64,000 bases of DNA from Dyella sp. RRB7 (lineage in GTDB: Bacteria > Pseudomonadota > Gammaproteobacteria > Xanthomonadales > Rhodanobacteraceae): the NCBI RefSeq assembly GCF_022761115.1, contig NZ_JAKWJS010000009.1:56937-120936 (forward strand), in the 5' to 3' direction. The notes beneath the pieces were generated by a model. The model had not been told where the DNA came from, searched no databases, and saw only the letters and a program-made list of their open reading frames with translations. This document shows, piece after piece, positions 29,232 through 37,687 of this stretch; the stretch's first letter is position 1, and every line of letters begins with the position of its first letter. A program made the translations under genes and the position numbers.

Positions 29232-29825
29232 ATGAGCGAGATGCTTTCCGAGGCTGCCCTCGACCAGTTGTTCCGCACGGCCCGCACGTTCAACGCGTGG
29301 CTGCCGAAAGAGGTGAGTGACGCCCAGCTGCACCAGCTTTACGAGCTGGCCAAGTTCGGCCCGACCAGCGCCAATTCCTCGCCGATGCGCCTGGTGTTCG
29401 TGAAGTCGAAGGAAGCCAAGGAAAAGTTGTCGCCGTTTCTTTCCGAGGGCAACCGCGCCAAGAGCCTGGCCGCTCCGGTCACCGCCATCGTGGCCAGCGA
29501 CTATGCGTTCTACGAAAAGCTGCCGCAGCTGTTCCCGCATGCCGATGCGCGCAGCTGGTTCGTCGGCAACCAGCCGCTGATCGAGACCACCGCCTTCCGC
29601 AACGGTTCGTTGCAGGGCGCGTATCTGATCCTTGCCGCCCGCGCGTTGGGCTTGGACTGCGGTCCGATGTCCGGTTTCGATGTCGCCGGCGTGGACGCGG
29701 CGTTCTTCGCCGGTACCACCCTGAAGGCCAATTTCCTGGTCAACATCGGCTATGGCGATGCCAGCCGTGACCTGTTTCCGCGCAGCCCCCGCCTTTCGTT
29801 CGACGAGGCATGCCGGATCGTCTGA
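29232..29825 (+). CDS. Nitroreductase-family RutE/HadB-like malonic semialdehyde reductase
   Basis: A 197-residue flavoprotein of the nitroreductase fold. Its closest pattern is RutE-like 3-hydroxypropionate/malonic semialdehyde reductases: [41 protein letters not shown] at the FMN site and [22 protein letters not shown] near the end. No other rut genes are present, so a pyrimidine-degradation role is not supported by context. The ATG at 29232 follows an AGGA ribosome-binding site. It is divergent from the ELM1 gene and 55 bp before yceI. Confidence 0.87.
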   Translation: MSEMLSEAALDQLFRTARTFNAWLPKEVSDAQLHQLYELAKFGPTSANSSPMRLVFVKSKEAKEKLSPFLSEGNRAKSLAAPVTAIVASDYAFYEKLPQLFPHADARSWFVGNQPLIETTAFRNGSLQGAYLILAARALGLDCGPMSGFDVAGVDAAFFAGTTLKANFLVNIGYGDASRDLFPRSPRLSFDEACRIV

Positions 29826-29879
29826 GTCGCCGCGGCTCAGACGATAGTGCTGTCCCCAACCCCTCCTGGAGATCCATCC

Positions 29880-30473
29880 ATGCGCGCATTCCGTTACCTC
29901 GTTCTCGCCGGCCTGATCGGCGCCGCCGTCACCGCCCAGGCCGCTCCGGTCACCTACAAGATAGACCCGGGCCACACCAACGTCCTGTTCAGCTGGAACC
30001 ACTTCGGCTTCTCCAACCCCACCGCCAACCTCGGCCTGGGCGAGGGCACCATCGTGTTCGACGACAAGGATCCGGCCAAGTCCTCGGTGGAGGTGACCTT
30101 GCCGCTGGCCGACCTCGACACCCACGTGCCGGCGCTGGACGAGCACCTGAAGAAGCCGGACTTCTTCGATGCCGACAAGTACCCCGCCATCACCTTCAAG
30201 AGCACCAACGTGCAGGCAGCCGGCGGCAACAAGTTCAAGGTCACCGGTAACCTCACCGTGCACGGCGTGACCAAGCCGGTGGTGCTCGATGCCACCCTCA
30301 ACAAGAGCGGCGAGCATCCGATGACGAAGGCGCAGACGGTGGGCTTCGACGCCACCGCCACCCTGAAGCGCTCGGACTTTGGCGTGGGCGCTTATGTGCC
30401 GAACGTCAGCGACGAGATCCAGATCCGCATCACCACCGAAGCCTCGGTGCCGAAGGCCGGTGCCGCCAAGTAA
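29880..30473 (+). CDS. yceI: YceI-family periplasmic isoprenoid-binding protein
   Basis: A 197-residue secreted lipocalin-like protein that binds polyisoprenoids in characterised relatives. The signal peptide is MRAFRYLVLAGLIGAAVTAQA-A, followed by the YceI hallmark VTYKIDPGHTNVLFSWNHFGFSN. Other family blocks are DFFDADKYPAITFKST and LTVHGVTKPVVLDATL. It is base-induced in E. coli; regulation here is unknown. It is probably transcribed with the RutE-like gene and ends at a good terminator. Confidence 0.95.
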   Translation: MRAFRYLVLAGLIGAAVTAQAAPVTYKIDPGHTNVLFSWNHFGFSNPTANLGLGEGTIVFDDKDPAKSSVEVTLPLADLDTHVPALDEHLKKPDFFDADKYPAITFKSTNVQAAGGNKFKVTGNLTVHGVTKPVVLDATLNKSGEHPMTKAQTVGFDATATLKRSDFGVGAYVPNVSDEIQIRITTEASVPKAGAAK

Positions 30474-30493
30474 GCCTGGCCGCGGCGGAAAAG

Positions 30494-30523
30494 AAGCCCG
30501 CGTCAACGCGACGCGGGCTTTTT
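30494..30523 (+). terminator. Rho-independent terminator after yceI
   Basis: 10-bp stem AAGCCCGCGT (30494-30503) / ACGCGGGCTT (30511-30520) with a 7-nt loop, followed by a T run. The next 235 bp up to the zinc-finger gene show nothing recognisable. Confidence 0.9.
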
Positions 30524-30758
30524 GCTGGGTGCCATTGGGGAAATCGGTGGCTGGCGTGTCCAGGGCCGCCTCGAGGCGCTGAACGCCTTGCCAAGGTCGA
30601 CGGGATATCGGGGGCCGGCCCGGCACGATACGGGGGTGCCGCCCCCGGTTGGATAGGGGGCGCAAGGGCTATGCCCCATGGTGAACACGCGCCCTGCCGT
30701 TCCGCTGGCGGGCCAGCCTGCTAACATTCGCGGTTCGGTGTCCTGATGGAGTTTCCCC

Positions 30759-30965
30759 ATGTCGCGTTCCCCTGCGGCTGCCACGCTGATCCCGGCGAAT
30801 GCCGAAAATCGTTACGAAGTGACGCGCGCTGACCTTCCGTTGTCCTGTCCGATGCCCGGCATGGTGCTCTGGAACTCCCATCCGAAGGTCTATCTGCCGA
30901 TCGTCGAGGACGGTGGTGAGTCCACATGTCCTTATTGCGGCGCGCATTACGTGCTGCGCGACTGA
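30759..30965 (+). CDS. zf-CHCC zinc-finger protein
   Basis: A 68-residue protein with the zf-CHCC pattern: LSCPMPGMVLWNSHPKVYLPI followed by CPYCGAHYVL, giving the Cys-His-Cys-Cys zinc ligands. Relatives resemble the zinc-binding subunit NDUFS6 of mitochondrial complex I, but the role of free-standing bacterial copies is not settled. It lies just upstream of the LPS glycosyltransferase run, with about 97 bp between. It is likely a real, conserved small gene. Confidence 0.88.
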   Translation: MSRSPAAATLIPANAENRYEVTRADLPLSCPMPGMVLWNSHPKVYLPIVEDGGESTCPYCGAHYVLRD

Positions 30966-31062
30966 CGCCGCTCCCCCCGGCGGCCACTAAAACGCTCGCA
31001 CTGGCGGGTTTAGGCACGATTGCTGCTTGCCTCTAGGGATGAAGGCACCTTTTGAACAAATC

Positions 31063-32190
31063 ATGTCAGCTGTCGCCACCCCAGCCAGATCACTGACCGT
31101 CGTTCAGTTGATCCCCGGGCTCCATTCGGGCGGGGCGGAGCGCTCCGTGCTGGAAATCGGGCGGGCGCTGGTACAGGCGGGCCACCAGTCCATCGTGATC
31201 TCGGCGGGTGGCCGCATGGTGGGGCAGCTGGAGGCCGAGGGCAGCCGTCATATCGCCCTGGACGTGGGCAGCAAGTCGCTGCGTACGCTGATGAAGCTGG
31301 GCGAGCTTCGGCGGGTGCTGCGTGAACTCAAGCCCGATATCGTGCACGCCCGCTCGCGCCTGCCGGCCTGGCTGGGCTGGTGGGCCATCAAGGGGCTCAA
31401 GCCGGCCCCTCATTTCGTGACCACGGTGCACGGTCTCAATTCCCCTGGTCGCTACAGCGCGATCCTGCTTCGTGGCGAGCGGGTCATCGCGGTGTCGCAG
31501 ACGCTGCGTGATTTCATGCTCAGTCACTACCCGTGGCTGGAGCCGGCGCGCGTGCGGGTGATTCCCCGTGGCATCGATCCGGACGCCTTTCCATATGGAC
31601 ATCGCCCTGACGATGCCTGGCGCAAGGCCTTCTTCGCCGAGTTTCCGGCGCTGTCCGGTGGCCCGCTGCTGACCTTGCCAGGTCGCGGCACGCGGCTGAA
31701 GGGCCATCATGACGCGGTCGAATTGGTCTCCGAGCTCAAGCGGCGTGGTATCGACGTACGGCTGCTGCTGCTGGGGGTCATCGAGCCTGGGCGCGAGGCG
31801 TACGTGGAAGAGTTGCGCGGGCTGATCCGTGCCCGTGGGCTGGAGTCGCAGGTGGTGCTTGCGCCGCCCCGCAACGATGTGCGCGACATCTATGCCATCT
31901 CGTCGCTGGTGCTGCAGCTGTCGAACAAACCCGAATCCTTTGGCCGTACGGTGATCGAGGCCTTGTCGCTATGCCGTCCGGTGCTGGGCTATGCCCATGG
32001 CGGCGTCGGCGAATTGCTGGCCGAGCTGTATCCGGCGGGCCGCGTGCCGCCGGCCGATCGCGAGCGCCTGGTCGAGCGCGCCGCCGAGCTGCTGCGCGTG
32101 GCACCGCCCATCCCGATGCTGCAGAGCTACCGCCTCAGCGACATGCAACAGGCCACCCTGGCCCTGTACGACGAACTGACGGCCGCCTGA
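31063..32190 (+). CDS. GT4-family glycosyltransferase (LPS core)
   Basis: A GT-B retaining glycosyltransferase of about 375 residues. The N-terminal LIPGLHSGGAERSVLEIGRAL and the C-terminal PESFGRTVIEALSLCRPVLGYAHGGVGEL (an EX7E motif) are diagnostic of family GT4. It probably adds a sugar to the lipopolysaccharide core, since a ligase, a GT2 transferase, an LpxL homologue and waaA follow. The start is uncertain: ATG 31063 matches relatives best, while ATG 31039 lies upstream with a poorly spaced AGGG. Donor and acceptor are unknown. Confidence 0.88.
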   Translation: MSAVATPARSLTVVQLIPGLHSGGAERSVLEIGRALVQAGHQSIVISAGGRMVGQLEAEGSRHIALDVGSKSLRTLMKLGELRRVLRELKPDIVHARSRLPAWLGWWAIKGLKPAPHFVTTVHGLNSPGRYSAILLRGERVIAVSQTLRDFMLSHYPWLEPARVRVIPRGIDPDAFPYGHRPDDAWRKAFFAEFPALSGGPLLTLPGRGTRLKGHHDAVELVSELKRRGIDVRLLLLGVIEPGREAYVEELRGLIRARGLESQVVLAPPRNDVRDIYAISSLVLQLSNKPESFGRTVIEALSLCRPVLGYAHGGVGELLAELYPAGRVPPADRERLVERAAELLRVAPPIPMLQSYRLSDMQQATLALYDELTAA

Positions 32191-32263
32191 GCCGTCGTTG
32201 CCGTTGCCCGGCGGGACAGTGGGCTCACCTACAATGCGTGAGCCACGATCACACGATGTCCGC

Positions 32264-33535
32264 ATGAGTCCATTCGCCGCTTCCCTGAAGGCCGCATTGC
32301 GGTCGCCCCTGCTGCCGTTCTGGCTGGTGATCGCGCTGCTGCCGTTCGGGCGCAGTTCGGAACTCGGCACCGTGCTCTGCCTGATCGGCGTGGTGCTGCT
32401 GTTCGCGCGTCACCCGTCGGCGCTGGGCGAACATGCGGGCGCGCGGCTGCTGCTGTGGCTGCTGGGTGCCTATGTGGTGGCGGCCTTGTTGTCCGCGGTG
32501 GATTCAGTGGCGCCGGCCAAGAGCTGGTCCACGGTGGCGGCGCTGCTCCGCTACGTGCCGCTGGGGCTGTATGCCTGTTTTGCGATCCGCCGCGAAGAAA
32601 AGCTCCGGGCGCTGTATGTGGCCGTGGCGGTGGTCGTGGCATTGTGGGCGGTGGATGCCTGGATGCAGGCGTTGACGGGCTGGAGCCTGGCCGGGGGCGC
32701 CGAGGCGGAGCGTATCTCGGGCATCTTTGGCGCCAGCAATCTCAAGCTCGGGCCTACGCTGTCGGTGTTGTCGCCGTTCGTATTGTGGGCCGCGCAGCGT
32801 CGGTGGGGTCCCAAGGGCCTGTTGCTGGCCTTCGTGCTGCTGCTGGGGCCGGTGCTGTTGTCCGGCTCGCGCGCTTCGTGGCTGTGTTATGCCCTGGTGG
32901 CATGGGGTTTCGCCTGGCACATCGCGCGGTCGCCGCTGCGCTTTCTTGCGTTTGCCGGCATGGGAGTGGTGTTGCTGCTGGTCGCCGGCGGCGTGGCGTG
33001 GAAAACCTCGGAGCGCTTCCAGCTGCGGGTGGAGCGCACGTTGCAGGCTACGCAGGGCTCCAACCCGTCCCTCGACGTCGCGCTGAGCGGGCGCCTGGAT
33101 ATCTGGCGGACCAGCATGGCCATGTTCGAGGCGCATCCGGTCAATGGCGTCGGCGTGCGCGCCTTCCGTAACGCGTATCCGGCGTTTGCGCCGGCCAACG
33201 ATCACTTCGTGGTATCCGGTGAAGCCTGTGGTGTGGGCGAGGGTGCTTGCCATGCGCATCAATGGGTGCTCGAGGTGCTCACCGAGACGGGCACGCTGGG
33301 CCTGTTGTGCTGGCTCACCGGCATCGTGCTGGCGTGGGCGGCATGGCGTCGCGTAGGCGCCGCCGCGCGTGCGCGGGCCTTTCCGGTAACGCTGGCGCTG
33401 GCCGTGATGCTGTTTCCGCTCAATACCCATCTGGCCTTCTATTCGGCCTGGTGGGGCCTGCTGTTTGCCTGGCTGCTGGGGCTGTGGTGCGCGGCGTTGT
33501 ATGTGGTCCCGGCCGAGGACGGAGGCAGGGCATGA
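32264..33535 (+). CDS. O-antigen ligase/Wzy-like membrane protein (WaaL family)
   Basis: A polytopic inner-membrane protein of about 423 residues with some ten to twelve hydrophobic helices and a large periplasmic loop (about residues 240-335). The SGSRASWL motif and the WRTSMAMFEAHPVNGVGVRAFRNAYP loop are typical of the Wzy_C superfamily, which ligates or polymerises O-antigen. The loop HQWVLEVLTETG carries the conserved histidine. ATG 32264 is preferred; ATG 32234 is possible. It overlaps the GT2 gene by ATGA, so the two are co-translated. Confidence 0.9.
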   Translation: MSPFAASLKAALRSPLLPFWLVIALLPFGRSSELGTVLCLIGVVLLFARHPSALGEHAGARLLLWLLGAYVVAALLSAVDSVAPAKSWSTVAALLRYVPLGLYACFAIRREEKLRALYVAVAVVVALWAVDAWMQALTGWSLAGGAEAERISGIFGASNLKLGPTLSVLSPFVLWAAQRRWGPKGLLLAFVLLLGPVLLSGSRASWLCYALVAWGFAWHIARSPLRFLAFAGMGVVLLLVAGGVAWKTSERFQLRVERTLQATQGSNPSLDVALSGRLDIWRTSMAMFEAHPVNGVGVRAFRNAYPAFAPANDHFVVSGEACGVGEGACHAHQWVLEVLTETGTLGLLCWLTGIVLAWAAWRRVGAAARARAFPVTLALAVMLFPLNTHLAFYSAWWGLLFAWLLGLWCAALYVVPAEDGGRA

Positions 33536-34299
33536 CGCGCGAGCCGCTGTCGGTGGTGGTGATCACCTTCAACAATGCCGACACGCTGGACGCCTGCCTG
33601 AGCCAGGTGGCATGGGCCGATGAGATCGTGGTGCTCGATTCGGGCTCCACCGACGACACCGTGGCCATCGCCCGGCGCCATGGCGCACGCGTGGCCGTCC
33701 ATCCATTCGACGACTATGGTCCGCAGAAGCAGCGCGCCTACGACATGGCCAGCCACGACTGGATCCTCAATTTGGATGCGGACGAGATCCTCTCGCCCGG
33801 CACCCGCGAAGTGATCGAGCGGGCCCTGGTAAAGCCGCATCACGCGGGCTTCCGCCTGCCACGCCGCGAGCGCATGTTCTGGACCGTGCAACACCGCTGG
33901 AGTTGGCGCAACGGCCACCTGCGCCTGTTCGACAGGCGGCGGGGCGGCATGAACGACGTAGAGGTGCACTCGGCGGTGGAGGTGCGTGGCCGCGTGAAGA
34001 CGCTATGGCGCGCGGATTTCGTCAACGACGGCGACGGCGACATCGCCACCCGGGTGGAAAAGATCAACCGTTACACCACCGGCATGGTGGCGCACAAACT
34101 GCGCAAGCGGCAGCGCTTCACCGGCTTGCGCATGGTGTTCTATCCGCCGGTGTTCTTCCTGCGCCAGTACGTCGGCAAGCGTTATTTCCTCAACGGCTGG
34201 GCTGGCTTTATCGCCAGCGTCACCGGCGCGTTCTACGCCTTCCTGAAGTACGCCAAGCTACACGAGGCGTACGAGCAGGCGCGACGCGAGAAGCGCTGA
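33532..34299 (+). CDS. GT2-family glycosyltransferase, WaaE/KdtX-like
   Basis: A GT-A inverting glycosyltransferase of 255 residues. It shows VVVITFNNADTLDACL, the WADEIVVLDSGSTDDTV nucleotide-binding segment and the LNLDADEIL DXD-type metal motif. A hydrophobic C-terminal stretch suggests membrane association. The pattern matches LPS core beta-1,4-glucosyltransferases of the WaaE/KdtX group. Its start codon overlaps the WaaL-like stop (ATGA). It ends 1 bp from the convergent DUF535 gene. Confidence 0.92.
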   Translation: MTREPLSVVVITFNNADTLDACLSQVAWADEIVVLDSGSTDDTVAIARRHGARVAVHPFDDYGPQKQRAYDMASHDWILNLDADEILSPGTREVIERALVKPHHAGFRLPRRERMFWTVQHRWSWRNGHLRLFDRRRGGMNDVEVHSAVEVRGRVKTLWRADFVNDGDGDIATRVEKINRYTTGMVAHKLRKRQRFTGLRMVFYPPVFFLRQYVGKRYFLNGWAGFIASVTGAFYAFLKYAKLHEAYEQARREKR

Positions 34300-34300
34300 C

Positions 34301-35215
34301 TTACGCCGCCTGCGGCCAGGCCAGCGGCTTGTCCTGCAGGGCGGCAAGCAGACGGGCACAGGCTTCGCGCCGCAGCGCCTCGCGCCGACGGAAGGCCGAA
34401 CGGTGCTTGCTCTCTACCTGGGCCTCATCGCGCTCGGGCTCGGCGGTCGGCAGGGCGAAGAAGCCGTCGGGCTGCAGTACGCCCTGGCACTCTTCCCAGA
34501 AGCTGTCGTAGTCGGCCTTGATCTTGTCGGCTTCGCCAGCGAACGGATGCGAGAGATTGCTGACGCCACGGATCCGCTGCGCCCCCGTGAACGAGCCGAA
34601 TGCGAGCAGCAGCGAGAACAGCAGATTCTTCGGGCGCAGGCCATAGCACTGCTTGGTCAACTCACGTACGGCCTCGCGACCGAGTTCAGCCGCGGCACCC
34701 TGCAGGCAGCCGATCAGCAGCGCCTGGCCATCATCGGCGATGCTGAAGATCGCCGAGGACAACAGCTGTCCCTGCGTATTGGCCAGGCACAACGCCAACT
34801 CACCCTCGCGGCTGCGGCCCAGCGGCCGGCGCAGCTCCAACAGCAACTGGCTGCCGTCCTTGAGCGTCAGTGCACCGAGTTCGCAACGCCCCTGCAGATA
34901 CACCGCATCGATCATCGCGGCCGGCAGGTGCTCGAAGGCGAAGCGGTAGTGGCTGCGGATGATGGCCAGTCGTTGGGCACGACCCAGCCGGCGATTGATG
35001 TAGTGATGGTGCCAGCGCTCATGCACGCGCGGGTCATGCGCCAGGATGGCCACCAGACGTGGCGAGCCATACAGCTCGCCCAGCCATGCCGACTGTCGCC
35101 GCGCCATGCGGGCGCTGCGGGCGATGTATTTCAGGCCGGCGGCAAGGCGCTTGGGGAACGAGCCTCGCCAGTCGCGGCGTTGGCGCAGAGAGCGCAAAAA
35201 CAGCCGGAGGGACAT
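34301..35215 (-). CDS. DUF535 (VirK/YbjX-like) protein, copy 2
   Basis: A 304-residue DUF535 protein. It shares with the copy at 13886 the order of landmarks: HHHYINRRLGRAQRLAIIRSHYRFAFEHLP, YLQGRCELGALTLKDGSQLLLELRRP, AVRELTKQCYGLRPKNLLFSLL, SNLSHPF and KADYDSFWEEC. The two copies are clearly related but diverged. This one sits inside the LPS core/lipid A block, convergent with the GT2 gene and upstream of lpxL on the same strand. That fits the family's link to envelope remodelling and peptide resistance. No catalytic site is recognisable. Confidence 0.87.
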   Translation of the reverse strand: MSLRLFLRSLRQRRDWRGSFPKRLAAGLKYIARSARMARRQSAWLGELYGSPRLVAILAHDPRVHERWHHHYINRRLGRAQRLAIIRSHYRFAFEHLPAAMIDAVYLQGRCELGALTLKDGSQLLLELRRPLGRSREGELALCLANTQGQLLSSAIFSIADDGQALLIGCLQGAAAELGREAVRELTKQCYGLRPKNLLFSLLLAFGSFTGAQRIRGVSNLSHPFAGEADKIKADYDSFWEECQGVLQPDGFFALPTAEPERDEAQVESKHRSAFRRREALRREACARLLAALQDKPLAWPQAA

Positions 35216-35283
35216 GGGGAATTTTTATGTCGGGAAAACGCAGAGTCGTTTTACCCGGGCAAACTGTCGTCCACCTGTCACAT

Positions 35284-36219
35284 TCAATAGACGGACGGGC
35301 TGCCTTCAGGACGCGTCTTGAAGCGCTTGTGCACCCACAGGTATTGCTCCGGTGCAGCCCTGACCATGTTCTCGATGCAGACATTGACGCGGGCGGTGTC
35401 ATCCAGCGGGTCGGCGCTCGGGAAATGTTCCAGCGGCGCGCCCAATCGCAGCGCATAGCCCGCATTGCCGGGCAGGCGACGATGATAGAACGGAATCACC
35501 AGGGCGCCGGACAGGCGCGCCAGGTGATGGGTGGCCGTGATGGTGGCCGCCGGCACGCCGAAGAACGGCACGAACACGCTGTCCTTGCTGCGCATGTCCT
35601 GGTCGGGCGCGTACCACAGCGTGCCGCCGCCGCGCAGGTGCTTGACCGTGCCGCGGATGTCGTCCTTGTCGAACATCGCCTCGGCATAATCCAGCCGCGC
35701 GCGCAGCACCACCCACTCGAACACGGCCGAATCCATCCGGCGGTACATGCCCGAGATGCGGATGCGCTGGGAGACCAGCCGCGCGCACAGTTCCAGATGG
35801 GAAAAATGCCCGCCGACCAGCAGCACGCCCTTGCCTTGCGCGCGTGCCGCCTCCAGGTGTTCCAGTCCCTCGATGGTCACCGGCACGCGGGCGATCGCGC
35901 GCTCACTGCCCATCCAGCCCAGCGCAAACTCCACCATCATCAGGCCGATGTCGCGCAGGTGCGCATTCACCAACTCGGCCTGTTCGGTTTTGGACAGCTC
36001 GGGAAAGCACAGCGCGATATTGGCTTCGGCAATTTTCCGTCGCGGCGACGGCACCCGTTGGACCAGTACGCCGAGCAGGCGTCCAAGGCCCATCAGCCAT
36101 GGGCGGGGCAGGTGGGCGATCAACCAGATCACACCGGCGCCGAGCCAGGCTGGCCATTGCAGCGGTGCGAGCAGGGTGCGGGAAAACGGGGGGCGGGGCA
36201 TGCCTGGCATCGGTCGCAT
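35284..36219 (-). CDS. lpxL: Lipid A lauroyl/myristoyl acyltransferase (LpxL/LpxM family)
   Basis: An inner-membrane acyltransferase of about 311 residues that adds a secondary acyl chain to Kdo2-lipid A. It has an N-terminal membrane helix (WPAWLGAGVIWLIAHLP), the HX4E catalytic motif in GGHFSHLELCARL, and later family blocks GMYRRMD, LWYAPDQDM and VFVPFFGVPAATI. Starts at 36219, 36210 and 36201 are all possible. It is divergent from waaA across 118 bp, so Kdo transfer and late acylation are neighbours here. LpxL and LpxM cannot be told apart from sequence alone. Confidence 0.92.
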   Translation of the reverse strand: MRPMPGMPRPPFSRTLLAPLQWPAWLGAGVIWLIAHLPRPWLMGLGRLLGVLVQRVPSPRRKIAEANIALCFPELSKTEQAELVNAHLRDIGLMMVEFALGWMGSERAIARVPVTIEGLEHLEAARAQGKGVLLVGGHFSHLELCARLVSQRIRISGMYRRMDSAVFEWVVLRARLDYAEAMFDKDDIRGTVKHLRGGGTLWYAPDQDMRSKDSVFVPFFGVPAATITATHHLARLSGALVIPFYHRRLPGNAGYALRLGAPLEHFPSADPLDDTARVNVCIENMVRAAPEQYLWVHKRFKTRPEGSPSVY

Positions 36220-36337
36220 TGTAGGGGATCGGGGCAGCCCGAACCAAAACAAGCGGCCATGCGCATCGCCATACCCCCGACAGACGGGCCGCGCCATCGA
36301 ACCGATATACTGGCGCCCCACACGTCAAGGCCCACCG

Positions 36338-37603
36338 TTGCGCTATCTCTACACCCTCGCCCTGTATCTGGCGACGCCGATCATCGTGCTGCGCCTGCTG
36401 GCGCGTGGCGTGCGCTACCGCGATTACCACCGGCGTTGGCGCGAACGCTTCGGGTTCTTCGATGCGCCCGGCGTCAAGGGCAGCCTGTGGGTGCATGCGG
36501 TTTCGGTGGGTGAAGTGAATGCTGCCGAGCCGCTGATCAAGGCGTTGCGCGAGTACTACCCGAATGCCCCGCTGGTGGTCACCACGGTGACGCCTACCGG
36601 TTCGGAACGCGTGCGGCAGTTGTTCGGCGACAGCGTGTATCACGTGTATCTGCCTTATGACCTGCCGTTCGCGGTGACGCGTTTTCTGCGGCGTGTGCGT
36701 CCGCTGCTGGCGGTCATCGTGGAAACCGAGATCTGGCCGAACCTCTATTTCGCCTGTCGCAAGCGCGGCATCCCCTTGATGATCGTCAACGCACGCCTGT
36801 CGGAGCGCTCCTTGCGCGGCTACAAGCTGTTGAGCGGCCTGGTAGCCAGCGCGCTGGGTTGCGTGCGGCAAATCGCAGCGCAGTCGCGCACCGATGCGGC
36901 CCGCTATCGGCTGCTGGGTGCCGATCCCGGGAGGATCATGGTGACCGGCAATCTCAAGTTCGACATGCCGGTGCCCTACGACGCGGAGCTCAATGGCGAA
37001 GAGCTACGGCAACAGTGGGGGCCATTGCGGCCGGCATGGATCGCCGCCAGCACGCACGAGGGCGAGGAACTGCCCGTGCTCGAAGCGCATCTGGAAGTGC
37101 TCACGCGCTGGCCCGACGCGTTGCTGCTGATTGCGCCGCGCCATCCCGAGCGCTTCAAGCTAGTGGAAAACTCGGCGCGCAGCCTCGGCTTCAGCGTGGG
37201 GACGCGTAGCGCCGATCGCGTGCCGGGTGCGTCGCACCAGGTATTCGTGATCGACGCCATGGGCGAGCTGATGCCGTTCTATGCGGCGTCTGACCTGGCC
37301 TTTGTCGGCGGCAGCCTGGTACCGATCGGTGGCCACAACGTGCTGGAGCCCGCGGCATTGTCCACGCCCGTGCTGGTGGGGCCGCATACGTTCAATTTCG
37401 AGGAAATCACGCTCACGCTCATCCAGGAGGGTGGTGCGGCGAGGGTCAACGGTGCCGAGGAGCTTGGCAGCATGGTGCTGCAGCTGCTGCGCGACCGCCC
37501 TCGCCGGGAACACATGGGCATGGTGGCGCGCATCGTGTTCGACAGCGAGCGCGGCGCGGTGAAGCGCGTAATGGGCATGATCGACAACCTGCTGCAGGAA
37601 TAG
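36338..37603 (+). CDS. waaA: 3-deoxy-D-manno-octulosonate (Kdo) transferase
   Basis: WaaA (KdtA) transfers Kdo from CMP-Kdo to the lipid A precursor. The 421-residue protein has the N-terminal membrane helix (RYLYTLALYLATPIIVLRLL), the WRERFG block, SVGEVNAAEPL with the catalytic glutamate, TTVTPTGS, VETEIWPNL and the C-terminal GGSLVPIGGHNVLEPA signature. The start is TTG 36338 behind an AAGG ribosome-binding site; no in-frame ATG occurs before the conserved domain, so a rare start codon is well supported. Confidence 0.95.
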   Translation: MRYLYTLALYLATPIIVLRLLARGVRYRDYHRRWRERFGFFDAPGVKGSLWVHAVSVGEVNAAEPLIKALREYYPNAPLVVTTVTPTGSERVRQLFGDSVYHVYLPYDLPFAVTRFLRRVRPLLAVIVETEIWPNLYFACRKRGIPLMIVNARLSERSLRGYKLLSGLVASALGCVRQIAAQSRTDAARYRLLGADPGRIMVTGNLKFDMPVPYDAELNGEELRQQWGPLRPAWIAASTHEGEELPVLEAHLEVLTRWPDALLLIAPRHPERFKLVENSARSLGFSVGTRSADRVPGASHQVFVIDAMGELMPFYAASDLAFVGGSLVPIGGHNVLEPAALSTPVLVGPHTFNFEEITLTLIQEGGAARVNGAEELGSMVLQLLRDRPRREHMGMVARIVFDSERGAVKRVMGMIDNLLQE

Positions 37604-37630
37604 ACGTCCAGTTACTCCCGTGCAGATACG

Positions 37631-37657
37631 ACAAGGCCGGGACGTGCCCGGCCTTGT
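37631..37657. terminator. Hairpin between convergent waaA and tolC
   Basis: 11-bp stem ACAAGGCCGGG (37631-37641) / CCCGGCCTTGT (37647-37657) with a 5-nt loop. T tracts are weak on both sides, so termination may be inefficient or factor-assisted. Confidence 0.55.
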
Positions 37658-37687
37658 CTCATGCATGGATGGATGCGCCTTGCTGCG

